DNA of 7,975 nt from Fulvivirga aurantia (GTDB taxonomy: Bacteria > Bacteroidota > Bacteroidia > Cytophagales > Cyclobacteriaceae), in contig NZ_SMMD01000774.1 in assembly GCF_009711475.1 (NCBI RefSeq), forward strand, positions 1 to 7,975, given 5' to 3'. The notes below the pieces were generated by a model. The model did not search any database and had not been told where the DNA came from. It was given only the letters and a program-made list of their open reading frames with translations. Both the position numbers and the translations under genes were made by a program. Each line of letters begins with the position of its first letter. The stretch's first letter is position 1. Positions 1-7,291 of this stretch are shown here, one piece after another.

Positions 1-2674
1 GTTTCTTAAAGTTGTCAAAATAAGTGATTAGTTGCTGATCAACTTCTGGGTTATAACCTTCCAGGGTTAAATTTTCTGATAGGTTAAGGTTTTCGATGCC
101 ATTTTTGAAAGAATCATTACCGATTTCATTTCTCATGATTTCTAAGGCAGCTTCTACGCGAGCTTTGATAGTATCATTGGCTGGAGCTTGATAATGGTCA
201 GAAACATAGTTTCTGTACTTTTTTAATTCCTCAACCAGATAGGCGGCTTTGAAATCAGCTTGTGATTCAAATTTTTCGAAATCGTAATAAGGATCCTGAT
301 ATGGGTTGTTTTTAAACTGGTAAACAGCCATTGCCTCGTATGCCCAACGGGAAGCCATCATGTCAGCAACGATTGGCACTTCACCTTTTGTGCTGATTAC
401 ATCGTTTAATTTATCGAAGCTAAATAAAAGACCACTTAAAATCATTTGTGGTATTAATAACAATGGAATCATTACATAGACTGTAACGGCCGAGTTAAAC
501 GCACTTGAGATATTAAGACCTAGTACATTAGCCAGACAAGAGCTTGAGAAAAGCACAAACCAGAAGGCAAACGTCATCCCTTGAATCTCAAGGATGAGAT
601 TACCAATAATAACAAAAGTGATTGTCTGTATCGCAGACATTAAAAATAGAATTAACACCTTTGAGACTAAATAACTATTCCAGCTCAAATTGAGGAATGA
701 CTCTCTTTTTAATATCTTTCTATCTCTAATAATTTCTTCTGCACTCACCGTAAGTCCCATAAAAAGGGCAACGATAATACTCATAAGCATGAATGCAGGG
801 ATGTTATCATTAAACCTGAAGAGATATTCATCTCCGTAAGGAGAACTTTTGTAACGAATAATAAAAGCAAGAATAATCGCCAGGAGAGGAGCTTCCAACA
901 GGTTGATCAGTAAATATTGCTTATTACTGATCTTGCTTAGCATATCCCTCGTTGTGAATATGATCGATTGCTTTATTTTATTTGGTATACTAAGGCTGTG
1001 AGGAGGCTCTTCATTGATATCCTCTACCTTTTCAATCGTAAACTTTTCTTTAAAAGACTCATGCCACTGCTGCGGCTCTCTTTTTCTTTTATTGGTCAGC
1101 TGGCCATATTCATCTACAACCTTAGCCTCAATTATATTAAATATCTGCTCAGGATTGACATTGCCGCAGGTTTCACACTGTCCCCTCTGACTATCAACCT
1201 GGTTAGTTTCCTCTTTAAAGTAAGTAACCGCATGTACCGGGTTGCCATAAAAAACAGGGAAGCCTCCGGTATCCATAATATACATCTTATCAAACATTTT
1301 GTATATGTCTGATGATGGTTGATGGATTACTACAAATATGAGCTTACCTTTTAATGAAAGCTCTTTTAAAAGGTCAATTACATTTTCTGAATCTCTGGAC
1401 GATAAACCTGATGTTGGTTCATCAACGAACATTACAGCAGGCTCTCTGATTAGCTCCAGGGCAATGTTTAGCCTCTTTCTTTGACCACCACTGATAGTCT
1501 TATCTAAAACACTACCAACTTTCAGGTCTTTTCTTTGGTCTAAGCCCAGGCTTTCGAGAACATCTATTACGCGCTTATGCAGATCCTCTTCAGAAAGATC
1601 AGCAAAGCAAAGTTTGGCGTTGTAATAGAGGTTTTCATAAACAGTCAACTCTTCAATGAGAAGGTCGTCCTGTGAAACGTAGCCTATTACGCCATGAATT
1701 CTGTCTTTTTCAGTATTTATATCAAAACCATTGATTTTGATACTTCCCTTTGAAGGTTGCTCAATGCCGGCAAGCACATTCATTAAAGTGGTTTTACCAG
1801 CTCCACTGGCTCCCATGATACCGATCAATCGGCCGGGTCCTTCAGATATATATACATCTCTCAATCCTAAGGCACCATTAGGAAATCTAAATTCCTCTAT
1901 ATGTGCATTGAAAGATAGCTTGGTGGTTTTTATTTCCTCGTTAAAGAGAGATATGAGGTCGCTGTAGTATAGAGCAGCCCCAAGAGGAGTTTTAATAGTA
2001 CTACCATGAGAAAACAGGTAAACCCTGTTTTTCTGCATGATAAAACCGTTTAATACTATTTCATCTTTACCAACATATTTGGTAAAGTACATATCAACAC
2101 TTTTTACTTTGAGGAATATTATTGTGCCATTGATGTCGGCCTGGTAGTGTTTGCTTTCCTCATTGCCATCAGACTCTTCTTTATTTACTAGTAGTATATC
2201 ACTAAAATTGAGATCGCTAATTTTTTCCTGAATTACGAAACTCTCAATTAGTTTATACTCATCTTTTACGATATTAAATACCGTGCTGATGGTGTCAATA
2301 ATCTCCATCCGCTGAGGAGTGAAGTTCTTATCAGAGCCAACGAGCTCAAGTATTTTGATAAGAACTACTACCTTCTGCTTCTGGGTAAGTGTTTTATTGA
2401 TTTTCTTACAGAGACCAAGCGTTTTTACTGAGTCTCTTACCGAAGTGAGCTTCCTTTTCTTTTGTGGCTCATCCTCCTTTTGATCATCTTTTGAGTCTTT
2501 CGAGTATCCGGAGTATTTATCGTAAAGCTCCAGGTACTCTTTAACTGAATCCTGATCTAGTTCTTGTTGAAAAAAACTTATGACAAACTGCCTTTCTTTT
2601 TCTGTGACTCCACCATCTTGTTTGGTGATAATCGCAAATAATTGGGTAAGTGCTTTTAGTATTTCCTCACTCAT
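1..2674 (-). CDS. ABCG-like ABC transporter with TerB-like N-terminal region (3' end cut by window)
   Basis: The frame opens with ATG at 2674 and stays open for 891 codons to the left edge, so the C-terminus is missing. Residues 1-55 and about 75-145 are helical and resemble TerB-like modules (LTQLFAIITKQDGGVTEKE). Residues about 150-245 form a beta-rich, FHA-like linker ending in a YYSDLISLF motif. The nucleotide-binding domain has Walker A GASGAGKTT (288-296), signature ISGGQRKR (394-401), Walker B VMFVDEP with D418/E419, and H-loop H451. A CETCGNVNPEQIFNIIE motif with a CxxC follows near 500-515. Five membrane spans are seen (about 585-608, 621-643, 668-695, 700-723, 723-748), with the charged AEEIIRDRKILKRES loop after the second. 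A soluble stretch from 750 on should precede a sixth span outside the window. The domain order (ABC before membrane part) fits ABCG/White-type exporters; the substrate is unknown. A weak AGGGA lies 9 nt before the start. It follows siaC by 52 bp, so co-transcription is likely. Confidence 0.88.
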   Translation of the reverse strand, partial: MSEEILKALTQLFAIITKQDGGVTEKERQFVISFFQQELDQDSVKEYLELYDKYSGYSKDSKDDQKEDEPQKKRKLTSVRDSVKTLGLCKKINKTLTQKQKVVVLIKILELVGSDKNFTPQRMEIIDTISTVFNIVKDEYKLIESFVIQEKISDLNFSDILLVNKEESDGNEESKHYQADINGTIIFLKVKSVDMYFTKYVGKDEIVLNGFIMQKNRVYLFSHGSTIKTPLGAALYYSDLISLFNEEIKTTKLSFNAHIEEFRFPNGALGLRDVYISEGPGRLIGIMGASGAGKTTLMNVLAGIEQPSKGSIKINGFDINTEKDRIHGVIGYVSQDDLLIEELTVYENLYYNAKLCFADLSEEDLHKRVIDVLESLGLDQRKDLKVGSVLDKTISGGQRKRLNIALELIREPAVMFVDEPTSGLSSRDSENVIDLLKELSLKGKLIFVVIHQPSSDIYKMFDKMYIMDTGGFPVFYGNPVHAVTYFKEETNQVDSQRGQCETCGNVNPEQIFNIIEAKVVDEYGQLTNKRKREPQQWHESFKEKFTIEKVEDINEEPPHSLSIPNKIKQSIIFTTRDMLSKISNKQYLLINLLEAPLLAIILAFIIRYKSSPYGDEYLFRFNDNIPAFMLMSIIVALFMGLTVSAEEIIRDRKILKRESFLNLSWNSYLVSKVLILFLMSAIQTITFVIIGNLILEIQGMTFAFWFVLFSSSCLANVLGLNISSAFNSAVTVYVMIPLLLIPQMILSGLLFSFDKLNDVISTKGEVPIVADMMASRWAYEAMAVYQFKNNPYQDPYYDFEKFESQADFKAAYLVEELKKYRNYVSDHYQAPANDTIKARVEAALEIMRNEIGNDSFKNGIENLNLSENLTLEGYNPEVDQQLITYFDNFKK

Positions 2675-2726
2675 ATGTCAGTTTCCCTAAAAAAAATCAG
2701 AATCAGCTACTAAAAAAGTCTGTTAC

Positions 2727-3089
2727 TTAATATGTTTTGAATTCGAAAGGTATCTCAACTAGCTCAGAAAATTCTTCTCCAGCTTCTTCCATATCTTCAT
2801 CATCTTCGTGAAAATACCAGATTATAGTCATGCCATCTATGTCTTCCAGGGCAGACAATACATCAAGAATAAGTTTAGACGAAGCCGTGTTGAAGTACTC
2901 AAGTTTGATCATGAAATCGGTAGAGTCGTTAGGATCTTTAGAATATTCATCGATCCAGTCTAACACCGGCTGATAAAACTCAGCAGAATCTTCAGGTAGA
3001 GATCTTCCAGAAATTTCAAAGATGCCGTTACCTTTATCTAAGATTATTTTCGGGGTATCTTCAGTGCCTTCTAAGTTTAATATTTCCAT
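2727..3089 (-). CDS. siaC: SiaC-family (DUF1987) regulatory phosphoprotein
   Basis: This 120-residue acidic protein matches the SiaC/DUF1987 family in length and pattern: an N-terminal EGTEDTPKI strand, a SGRSLPEDSAEFYQPVLDWI segment, then LEYFNTASSKLILDVL and an acidic C-terminal half. In Pseudomonas aeruginosa SiaC, Thr68 in the equivalent (Y/F)NT-S-S motif is phosphorylated by SiaB and dephosphorylated by SiaA, and the unphosphorylated form activates SiaD. I chose ATG at 3089 over an in-frame TTG at 3095. ATG is the commoner start, the two extra residues add nothing to the fold, and with this start the conserved threonine falls exactly at position 68. No Shine-Dalgarno is visible; an AAAACAC-rich leader shared with siaB precedes it. 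It is cytosolic, 40 bp downstream of siaB and 52 bp upstream of the ABC gene. The family call is strong; the effector partner here is unknown. Confidence 0.9.
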   Translation of the reverse strand: MEILNLEGTEDTPKIILDKGNGIFEISGRSLPEDSAEFYQPVLDWIDEYSKDPNDSTDFMIKLEYFNTASSKLILDVLSALEDIDGMTIIWYFHEDDEDMEEAGEEFSELVEIPFEFKTY

Positions 3090-3090
3090 T

Positions 3091-3105
3091 GTCAATACGT
3101 GTTTT
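3091..3105 (-). repeat. siaC leader motif AAAACACRTATWGAC, copy 2
   Basis: On the minus strand AAAACACGTATTGAC ends 1 nt before the siaC ATG, the same position relative to the start as the copy before siaB. The shared spacing supports a role in translation initiation rather than transcription. Confidence 0.45.
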
Positions 3106-3115
3106 AAATGTTTTT

Positions 3116-3127
3116 GTCTAATGTGTT
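3116..3127 (-). repeat. Degenerate third copy of the leader motif
   Basis: On the minus strand AACACATTAGAC lies just after the siaB stop and 26 nt before the siaC start. It matches copy 1 with a single base deleted. It may be a decayed duplicate of the leader or a chance similarity in AT-rich sequence. Confidence 0.25.
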
Positions 3128-3129
3128 AA

Positions 3130-3660
3130 TTAAGCCCTGCTTATTGAGGTTTTAAGACAGAAGAATGAATATTTATCATCCATGTCAATAAAATCGAACT
3201 CTAAAGGTCGTCCTGATTTTCTTGCCATATCTACAAACCCTAGGCCGGCACCGCCTTTGTCTGAAATTTGAGTGTTTTTAATAATGTCTTTATATAAAGC
3301 TTTCAGGCCATCTTTATCGAGGCTGTTGATATTTTCGAGCTTTTTATTGAGTCCGTCAATATCACCTTTCAATATAGGGTTACCTGAAACGATAAGGTAT
3401 TCGTTTTCGTGTTTACCAATCATAAAAATAGCTGAATGGTTTTCTTCCACGTCATCAGCATGTTTCACAATGTTTTGTAAACATTCAACCATTACATTGA
3501 ACACCTTTCTTTTGATACTGGATTCTTCACCTGATGAGTCCATGTTTCTTTCGGCCATAGCCAAAACTGATTTGGTAATTTCTTGAGTGAACTCACCCTC
3601 GTAAACCAAAATCAAGCTATGATCAAGCATGGTTTGGTGTAAATCAAAAATATACTTCAT
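3130..3660 (-). CDS. siaB: SiaB-family protein kinase (HATPase-like)
   Basis: This 176-residue soluble protein has the reduced GHKL/HATPase_c fold of SiaB-type kinases. The N-box is VECLQNIVKHAD (residues 58-69), with E59, N63 and H67 in the positions expected for Mg-ATP binding. The G-box is GGAGLGF (136-142) followed by VDMARKSG. The N-terminal stretch (LHQTMLDHSLILVYEGEFTQ) is typical of the family. There is no dimerisation/phospho-acceptor histidine domain, so it should act on a protein partner like anti-sigma kinases (SpoIIAB/RsbW), here the SiaC protein encoded next, at its Thr68. It starts 98 bp after the phosphatase gene. Its ATG overlaps by ATGA the end of an open frame in that gap, which could couple translation. 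A plain anti-sigma-factor role is possible, but the adjacent DUF1987 gene makes SiaB the best name. Confidence 0.88.
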   Translation of the reverse strand: MKYIFDLHQTMLDHSLILVYEGEFTQEITKSVLAMAERNMDSSGEESSIKRKVFNVMVECLQNIVKHADDVEENHSAIFMIGKHENEYLIVSGNPILKGDIDGLNKKLENINSLDKDGLKALYKDIIKNTQISDKGGAGLGFVDMARKSGRPLEFDFIDMDDKYSFFCLKTSISRA

Positions 3661-3662
3661 AA

Positions 3663-3677
3663 GTCTATATGTGTTTT
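3663..3677 (-). repeat. siaB leader motif AAAACACRTATWGAC, copy 1
   Basis: On the minus strand AAAACACATATAGAC ends 2 nt before the siaB ATG. Thirteen of 15 bases match the element in front of siaC. It is A-rich and sits in the ribosome docking region, which fits start-site enhancement in a phylum that rarely uses Shine-Dalgarno pairing. Confidence 0.45.
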
Positions 3678-3726
3678 ATTCTTAATGTCCATAAATAGCT
3701 GCACTATCAATTCATCGTCATAAATA

Positions 3727-3732
3727 TCCTCC
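3727..3732 (-). promoter_or_regulatory. Strong Shine-Dalgarno-like GGAGGA in the siaA-siaB gap
   Basis: GGAGGA reads on the minus strand 5 nt before an ATG (3721-3719) that opens only ATG-ACG-ATG-AAT-TGA. It is the best SD match in the window, yet it serves no visible long gene; the siaB start is about 65 nt further on. It could load ribosomes for a minimal leader cistron or be part of coding sequence in the 33-codon frame. Confidence 0.3.
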
Positions 3733-3758
3733 AAAATAGTACTTTTCAACAACAACTT

Positions 3759-6700
3759 CTAAAATTTTATACCGATTAATAATACATCGTCAGTTTGTTT
3801 CTCATTTCCTCTCCAATCTTCCCACTCTTTATCAAATCTTTTATAAGCCTCTTTCATTGAGTTTGTGTGCTCTTCCTGAATCAAAGCGCGTAGACGCTTA
3901 GGTCCGAATTTCCTGTTATCTGGCCCTCCAAACTGGTCAGGGAATCCATCAGAGCAGAAGTAGAACGAATCGCCTTTGTCAAGCTCAAGTTTTGTGTTGG
4001 TGAAATTAGTTTGGTTTTTGTAGATACCACCACCAATGGCAAATTTATTACCTTTAATTTCAACCATCTCGCCTTTCTTCATCACATAAAGTGGCCTGTG
4101 AGCACCTGCATACTCTACTTTGCGAGTCTTCATATTGATTTTGCATAGCGCGATATCCATACCATCTTTAGTTTTGGAATCGTCCTGATCTTGTCTTAAG
4201 GTTGAGGTCACCCCTTCGTCAAGTTGATCCAAAATTATACCCGGATCTGAAATTTTTCTACTTCTAACAATATCATTTAATAAGAAGTAACCAATTAATG
4301 AAAGTAGGGCTCCCGGTACACCATGGCCGGTACAATCTACCGCAGCCATGAAGATATCATCTCCAATTTTCACGTACCAAGGGAAGTCTCCACTTACAAC
4401 GTCTTTTGGTTTGTAGAGAATGAAAGAATCCGGAATTACGCGGTGAATAACAGCATTATTAGGAAGAATAGCATTCTGTATTCTTTTTGCATAATTAATA
4501 CTATCAGCAATCTTCTTATTCTTATTCTGAATTTCTAACTCGATGATCTTACGCTCAGTAATATCATGTGACACTACAAGTACAGATTCCAGGTCATTGC
4601 TTTCGTCAAATTCTGGTATTGCATTTACCTGCATTACACGATCACCCATCTCAGAAGGGAAATCCATTTCAGAAGTGACTTTTTCATTAGTCTTATTTAC
4701 CTCTTCAACAATCTGTAACCAGTGGCTCAAGATGTTTTCATTAAGGTCTGCCTCATCAACTTTTTGATTGATAAAGTCTTGTGGCTTTTTGCCAGTGTAC
4801 TCTTCAATGATTGGGTTGATGTATGAGATGCTGTTAGACTCTAATCTGGTGATAAGGTCAAGAGAGTTTTCAGATAATGCCTGCATTTTACTTCTCATTC
4901 GCTGCTCTTGTTCAGCTCTTCTTCTTTCAGTGATGTCCTGTGAGTTTACAATCATACCCTGGATGGCAGGGTTTGACATGAAGTTGGTACCCGTGGACTC
5001 GATCCAGATGTAGCTACCTTCTTTGGTTTGATACTCATACTGAATAGTAACCTGCTCATCAGGGTTTGCCAATAGCTTCTTAAACATATTGTCAAACTCC
5101 TCACGCATATCAGGATGTACTTTTTCAATATCGCTCTTACCCATCATCTCTTTCTGAGAATAACCCAGGATAGGCTCTACGGAAGGACTTATGTATCGTA
5201 CAGTCTCATCTTCTTCGTAAATAGTGATAACCTCAGAAGCATTCTCCAGCAATAGCTGCATCCTCTTCTGAGTTCTATTTACTTCTTCGATTTGCTCTTC
5301 AAGTTTGCTGTTAGATTTTTGCAACTCTTCCTGTGTTGCCTGCATCTCTTCAGCATTTTGTCTTAATATCTCTTGTTTTTCCTGTAGCTCAGAGCTCATA
5401 GCCTGAGACTCTTCAAGTAATCTACGTGTTCTTTCGTTTACTTTAATATTGAAGACCGTTCTCGCAAGAATTAAGCTCAGCTCCTCAACAAATTTTACTT
5501 TACTGCTATCAAATTTACCAAAGCCGGCAAATTCAAGTACCCCATAAACTTTTTCTTCTGTGATAAGAGGAACAATTAATATACAAGAAGGGCGCTGCTC
5601 ACCTAAGATACCAGATGTTACAGTTACATAATCATCAGGTATTTCTGTTCGTAGCACCGTGTCCATCTCAGCTGCTGCCTGACCAACGAGACCTTCTGCG
5701 AATTTAAATTCTGCTTTTAGGTATTTCTTTCTGTTGTATGCATAGCTAGACTTCATCAGTAAGTATGCATCGTTCGTATCTTCTTCGTTGGTTACATAAA
5801 ATGCTCCCTGGATGGCTCCAATCTTACCTAAGATGTATTTTATAACCTCATCGCCTAATGCTTCCAGGTTATCATGAGCACGGAGTATCTCTCCAATTTC
5901 AGCAACACCTGTTACAATCCAGTTTCTTTCTTTGTCACGCTTCTCAGCCTCAATGAGGTTGTCTCTCATATCTACAAGCGCTACACCTAATGCGTCATTT
6001 TTGCTAATAGGCTTAAAGTTAGCATCGAAGTTTCCTTCACCGATTTGCTGAGCAAAATGAGCGGTTTTTTTAAGAGTCTGCACCAAATGATCCAGGTCAT
6101 TAGCCATAAGGCCGATTTCATCATTAGTGCTTTTTTCTACTTTCTGAGGCAATATACCATTACCGACCATTTCTAGCATTGATTTAAGCGAACTCAGTGG
6201 GTTGGTGAGGTATTTAGAAAATAATACCGATGCCAATAAGGCGAGTAGAAGAAGTATAAGCCCCGCGATCAAAAACTTATGGAATAAACTCCTTGATTCA
6301 CTAAATATTTCGTCTGTATCAATTTTTGCAACAAGACCCCAATTTGCCGAAGGGATATGTCTCCAAACTGCAAGTGTTTCTTCACCTCTATAGTCGGTAG
6401 ATGCACCGGAGCCATCTTCGCCCGAAAGCGCCTTTTGCATCGGTACAGCCTTTTCTTTGTTTGTAACGATATTAATTGGCTTCACTACTCGGCTAGAGTC
6501 GTTTCTAAGCGGGTTTAAGAAGTAAATATTAGGGCTATCAAGTCTTGCAAGTACAATTTCTCCAGTTTCGCCCAGGCCAGTGGTGTCATGTAAGACAGAA
6601 AAAACAGGCTCTATACTTGCCTCTATGAGGATTATGCTTGTTTCGCCAGAGTCATGATTGATAGGTCCGCCTACGTAAACAATATTCTCACCTGACTCTG

Positions 6701-7277
6701 TTTTCACAATATTACTTATATGTATTTCTTTAATAGACTGAGTCAGGGTGCTGCCATCAGGATCTACAAAATTGCCACCAGAAGAACGGGTAGGATCTGT
6801 AGAGTATCTTATGCCTCCGTTTTGATCTGTAATGAAAATATTGTTATAGCCGTTGGCAGATTTTATCTCATTAAGGAGGCCATCTACATCATAAGAAACA
6901 GTAGGCATAGGTTCTGCAAAACCTCCAAACCCGGCATCCGGGGAAAATGAATCTGCTGCTGCAGAATCTGCGCTTGTATCATCACCAAAGCCAAAGTCCA
7001 TAGCAGGTTCTGGTTCTGCATTAAATGACGGAGAAGCCCCTTCCTTAATTGTTTTGGTACTTTGGAGTAGGTTGACGTTGGCCGTTAAATTATCAAAGTA
7101 TGTTTTTACCTTATCTGCCCTACTATCGGTGAGTATAGTGAGGTTATCATTATACATAGCCTCAAGTGCTTGCCGGCTAAATGTAAATGAAAGATAACTT
7201 ATGGCAATAATTGTAATTGCCACTAGAGCAATCACTAGGCCTGTGATTTTGGTGCTTATTGATATATTTTTAAACAT
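3759..7277 (-). CDS. siaA: Multi-sensor PP2C/SpoIIE phosphatase, SiaA-like (Cache-HAMP-GAF-PAS-PAS)
   Basis: Domain order over 1172 residues: TM1 (about 12-33); periplasmic Cache-like sensor (35-330) ending in a WRHIPSANWGLVAKID segment; TM2 (334-354); HAMP and linker (355-445, with NDEIGLMANDLD); GAF (455-612, EGLVGQAAAE, VYGVLEFAGF); coiled coil (614-672); two PAS domains (672-785 and 792-908, each ending in DITER); a SINYAKRIQNAILPN lead-in; and the PP2C/SpoIIE catalytic domain (940-1172). Expected metal-binding acidic residues are present: D964 in VSGDF, D981 in VDCTGHG, D1110 in CSDG, and D1163/D1164 in QTDD. It should be an active Ser/Thr phosphatase of the inner membrane. With siaB and siaC following, the substrate is inferred to be phospho-SiaC. 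It is much larger than P. aeruginosa SiaA, which lacks the GAF and PAS modules. Residues 79-127 are a low-complexity insert. The start ATG lies 14 bp after the GAF gene. The symbol reflects role and context rather than close identity. Confidence 0.9.
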   Translation of the reverse strand: MFKNISISTKITGLVIALVAITIIAISYLSFTFSRQALEAMYNDNLTILTDSRADKVKTYFDNLTANVNLLQSTKTIKEGASPSFNAEPEPAMDFGFGDDTSADSAAADSFSPDAGFGGFAEPMPTVSYDVDGLLNEIKSANGYNNIFITDQNGGIRYSTDPTRSSGGNFVDPDGSTLTQSIKEIHISNIVKTESGENIVYVGGPINHDSGETSIILIEASIEPVFSVLHDTTGLGETGEIVLARLDSPNIYFLNPLRNDSSRVVKPINIVTNKEKAVPMQKALSGEDGSGASTDYRGEETLAVWRHIPSANWGLVAKIDTDEIFSESRSLFHKFLIAGLILLLLALLASVLFSKYLTNPLSSLKSMLEMVGNGILPQKVEKSTNDEIGLMANDLDHLVQTLKKTAHFAQQIGEGNFDANFKPISKNDALGVALVDMRDNLIEAEKRDKERNWIVTGVAEIGEILRAHDNLEALGDEVIKYILGKIGAIQGAFYVTNEEDTNDAYLLMKSSYAYNRKKYLKAEFKFAEGLVGQAAAEMDTVLRTEIPDDYVTVTSGILGEQRPSCILIVPLITEEKVYGVLEFAGFGKFDSSKVKFVEELSLILARTVFNIKVNERTRRLLEESQAMSSELQEKQEILRQNAEEMQATQEELQKSNSKLEEQIEEVNRTQKRMQLLLENASEVITIYEEDETVRYISPSVEPILGYSQKEMMGKSDIEKVHPDMREEFDNMFKKLLANPDEQVTIQYEYQTKEGSYIWIESTGTNFMSNPAIQGMIVNSQDITERRRAEQEQRMRSKMQALSENSLDLITRLESNSISYINPIIEEYTGKKPQDFINQKVDEADLNENILSHWLQIVEEVNKTNEKVTSEMDFPSEMGDRVMQVNAIPEFDESNDLESVLVVSHDITERKIIELEIQNKNKKIADSINYAKRIQNAILPNNAVIHRVIPDSFILYKPKDVVSGDFPWYVKIGDDIFMAAVDCTGHGVPGALLSLIGYFLLNDIVRSRKISDPGIILDQLDEGVTSTLRQDQDDSKTKDGMDIALCKINMKTRKVEYAGAHRPLYVMKKGEMVEIKGNKFAIGGGIYKNQTNFTNTKLELDKGDSFYFCSDGFPDQFGGPDNRKFGPKRLRALIQEEHTNSMKEAYKRFDKEWEDWRGNEKQTDDVLLIGIKF

Positions 7278-7291
7278 AAATATTTTTGACT

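Larger units (their letters stand above)
3657..3758 (-). other. Open frame of 33 codons between siaA and siaB, possible small ORF or leader
   Basis: Directly after the siaA TAG stop, the same frame is open for 33 codons and ends in a TGA that overlaps the siaB start as ATGA. The encoded peptide would include STILEDIYDDELIVQLFMDI, an acidic amphipathic-looking segment. There is no good ATG near the front: three TTG codons lie at codons 2-4 and an in-frame ATG at codon 23. It may be a TTG-started small cistron coupled to siaB, a stop-readthrough tail of siaA, or chance. The siaA frame already ends in the expected QTDDVLLIGIKF, so the stop itself looks genuine. Confidence 0.25.

Noticed and set aside
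968..1967. Plus-strand ORFs of 114 and 78 codons opposite the ABC gene
   Set aside because: They lie antisense to the ABC domain, whose Walker A, signature and Walker B motifs are unmistakable on the minus strand; their peptides show no domain pattern.
1..2674. A SiaD-type GGDEF domain hidden in the downstream gene
   Set aside because: The frame reads as TerB-like, linker, ABC and membrane regions; no GG(D/E)EF motif is visible.
2689..2726. T-runs on the minus strand between siaC and the ABC gene as a terminator
   Set aside because: Eight Ts are preceded by CTGATTCTGATT, a direct repeat with no GC-rich stem, so no intrinsic terminator is supported.
3088..3095. TTGACA resembling a sigma-70 -35 box before siaC
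   Set aside because: It abuts the ATG, leaving no room for a -10 element or leader, and the phylum uses a different -33/-7 consensus.
3272..3586. Plus-strand ORF of 104 codons opposite siaB
   Set aside because: It is antisense to the N-box and surrounding conserved region of siaB and its peptide is low-information Ser/Leu/Phe-rich sequence.
3881..6950. Short ORFs on either strand inside the phosphatase gene
   Set aside because: All overlap well-defined domains of the 1172-residue protein and look like chance frames.
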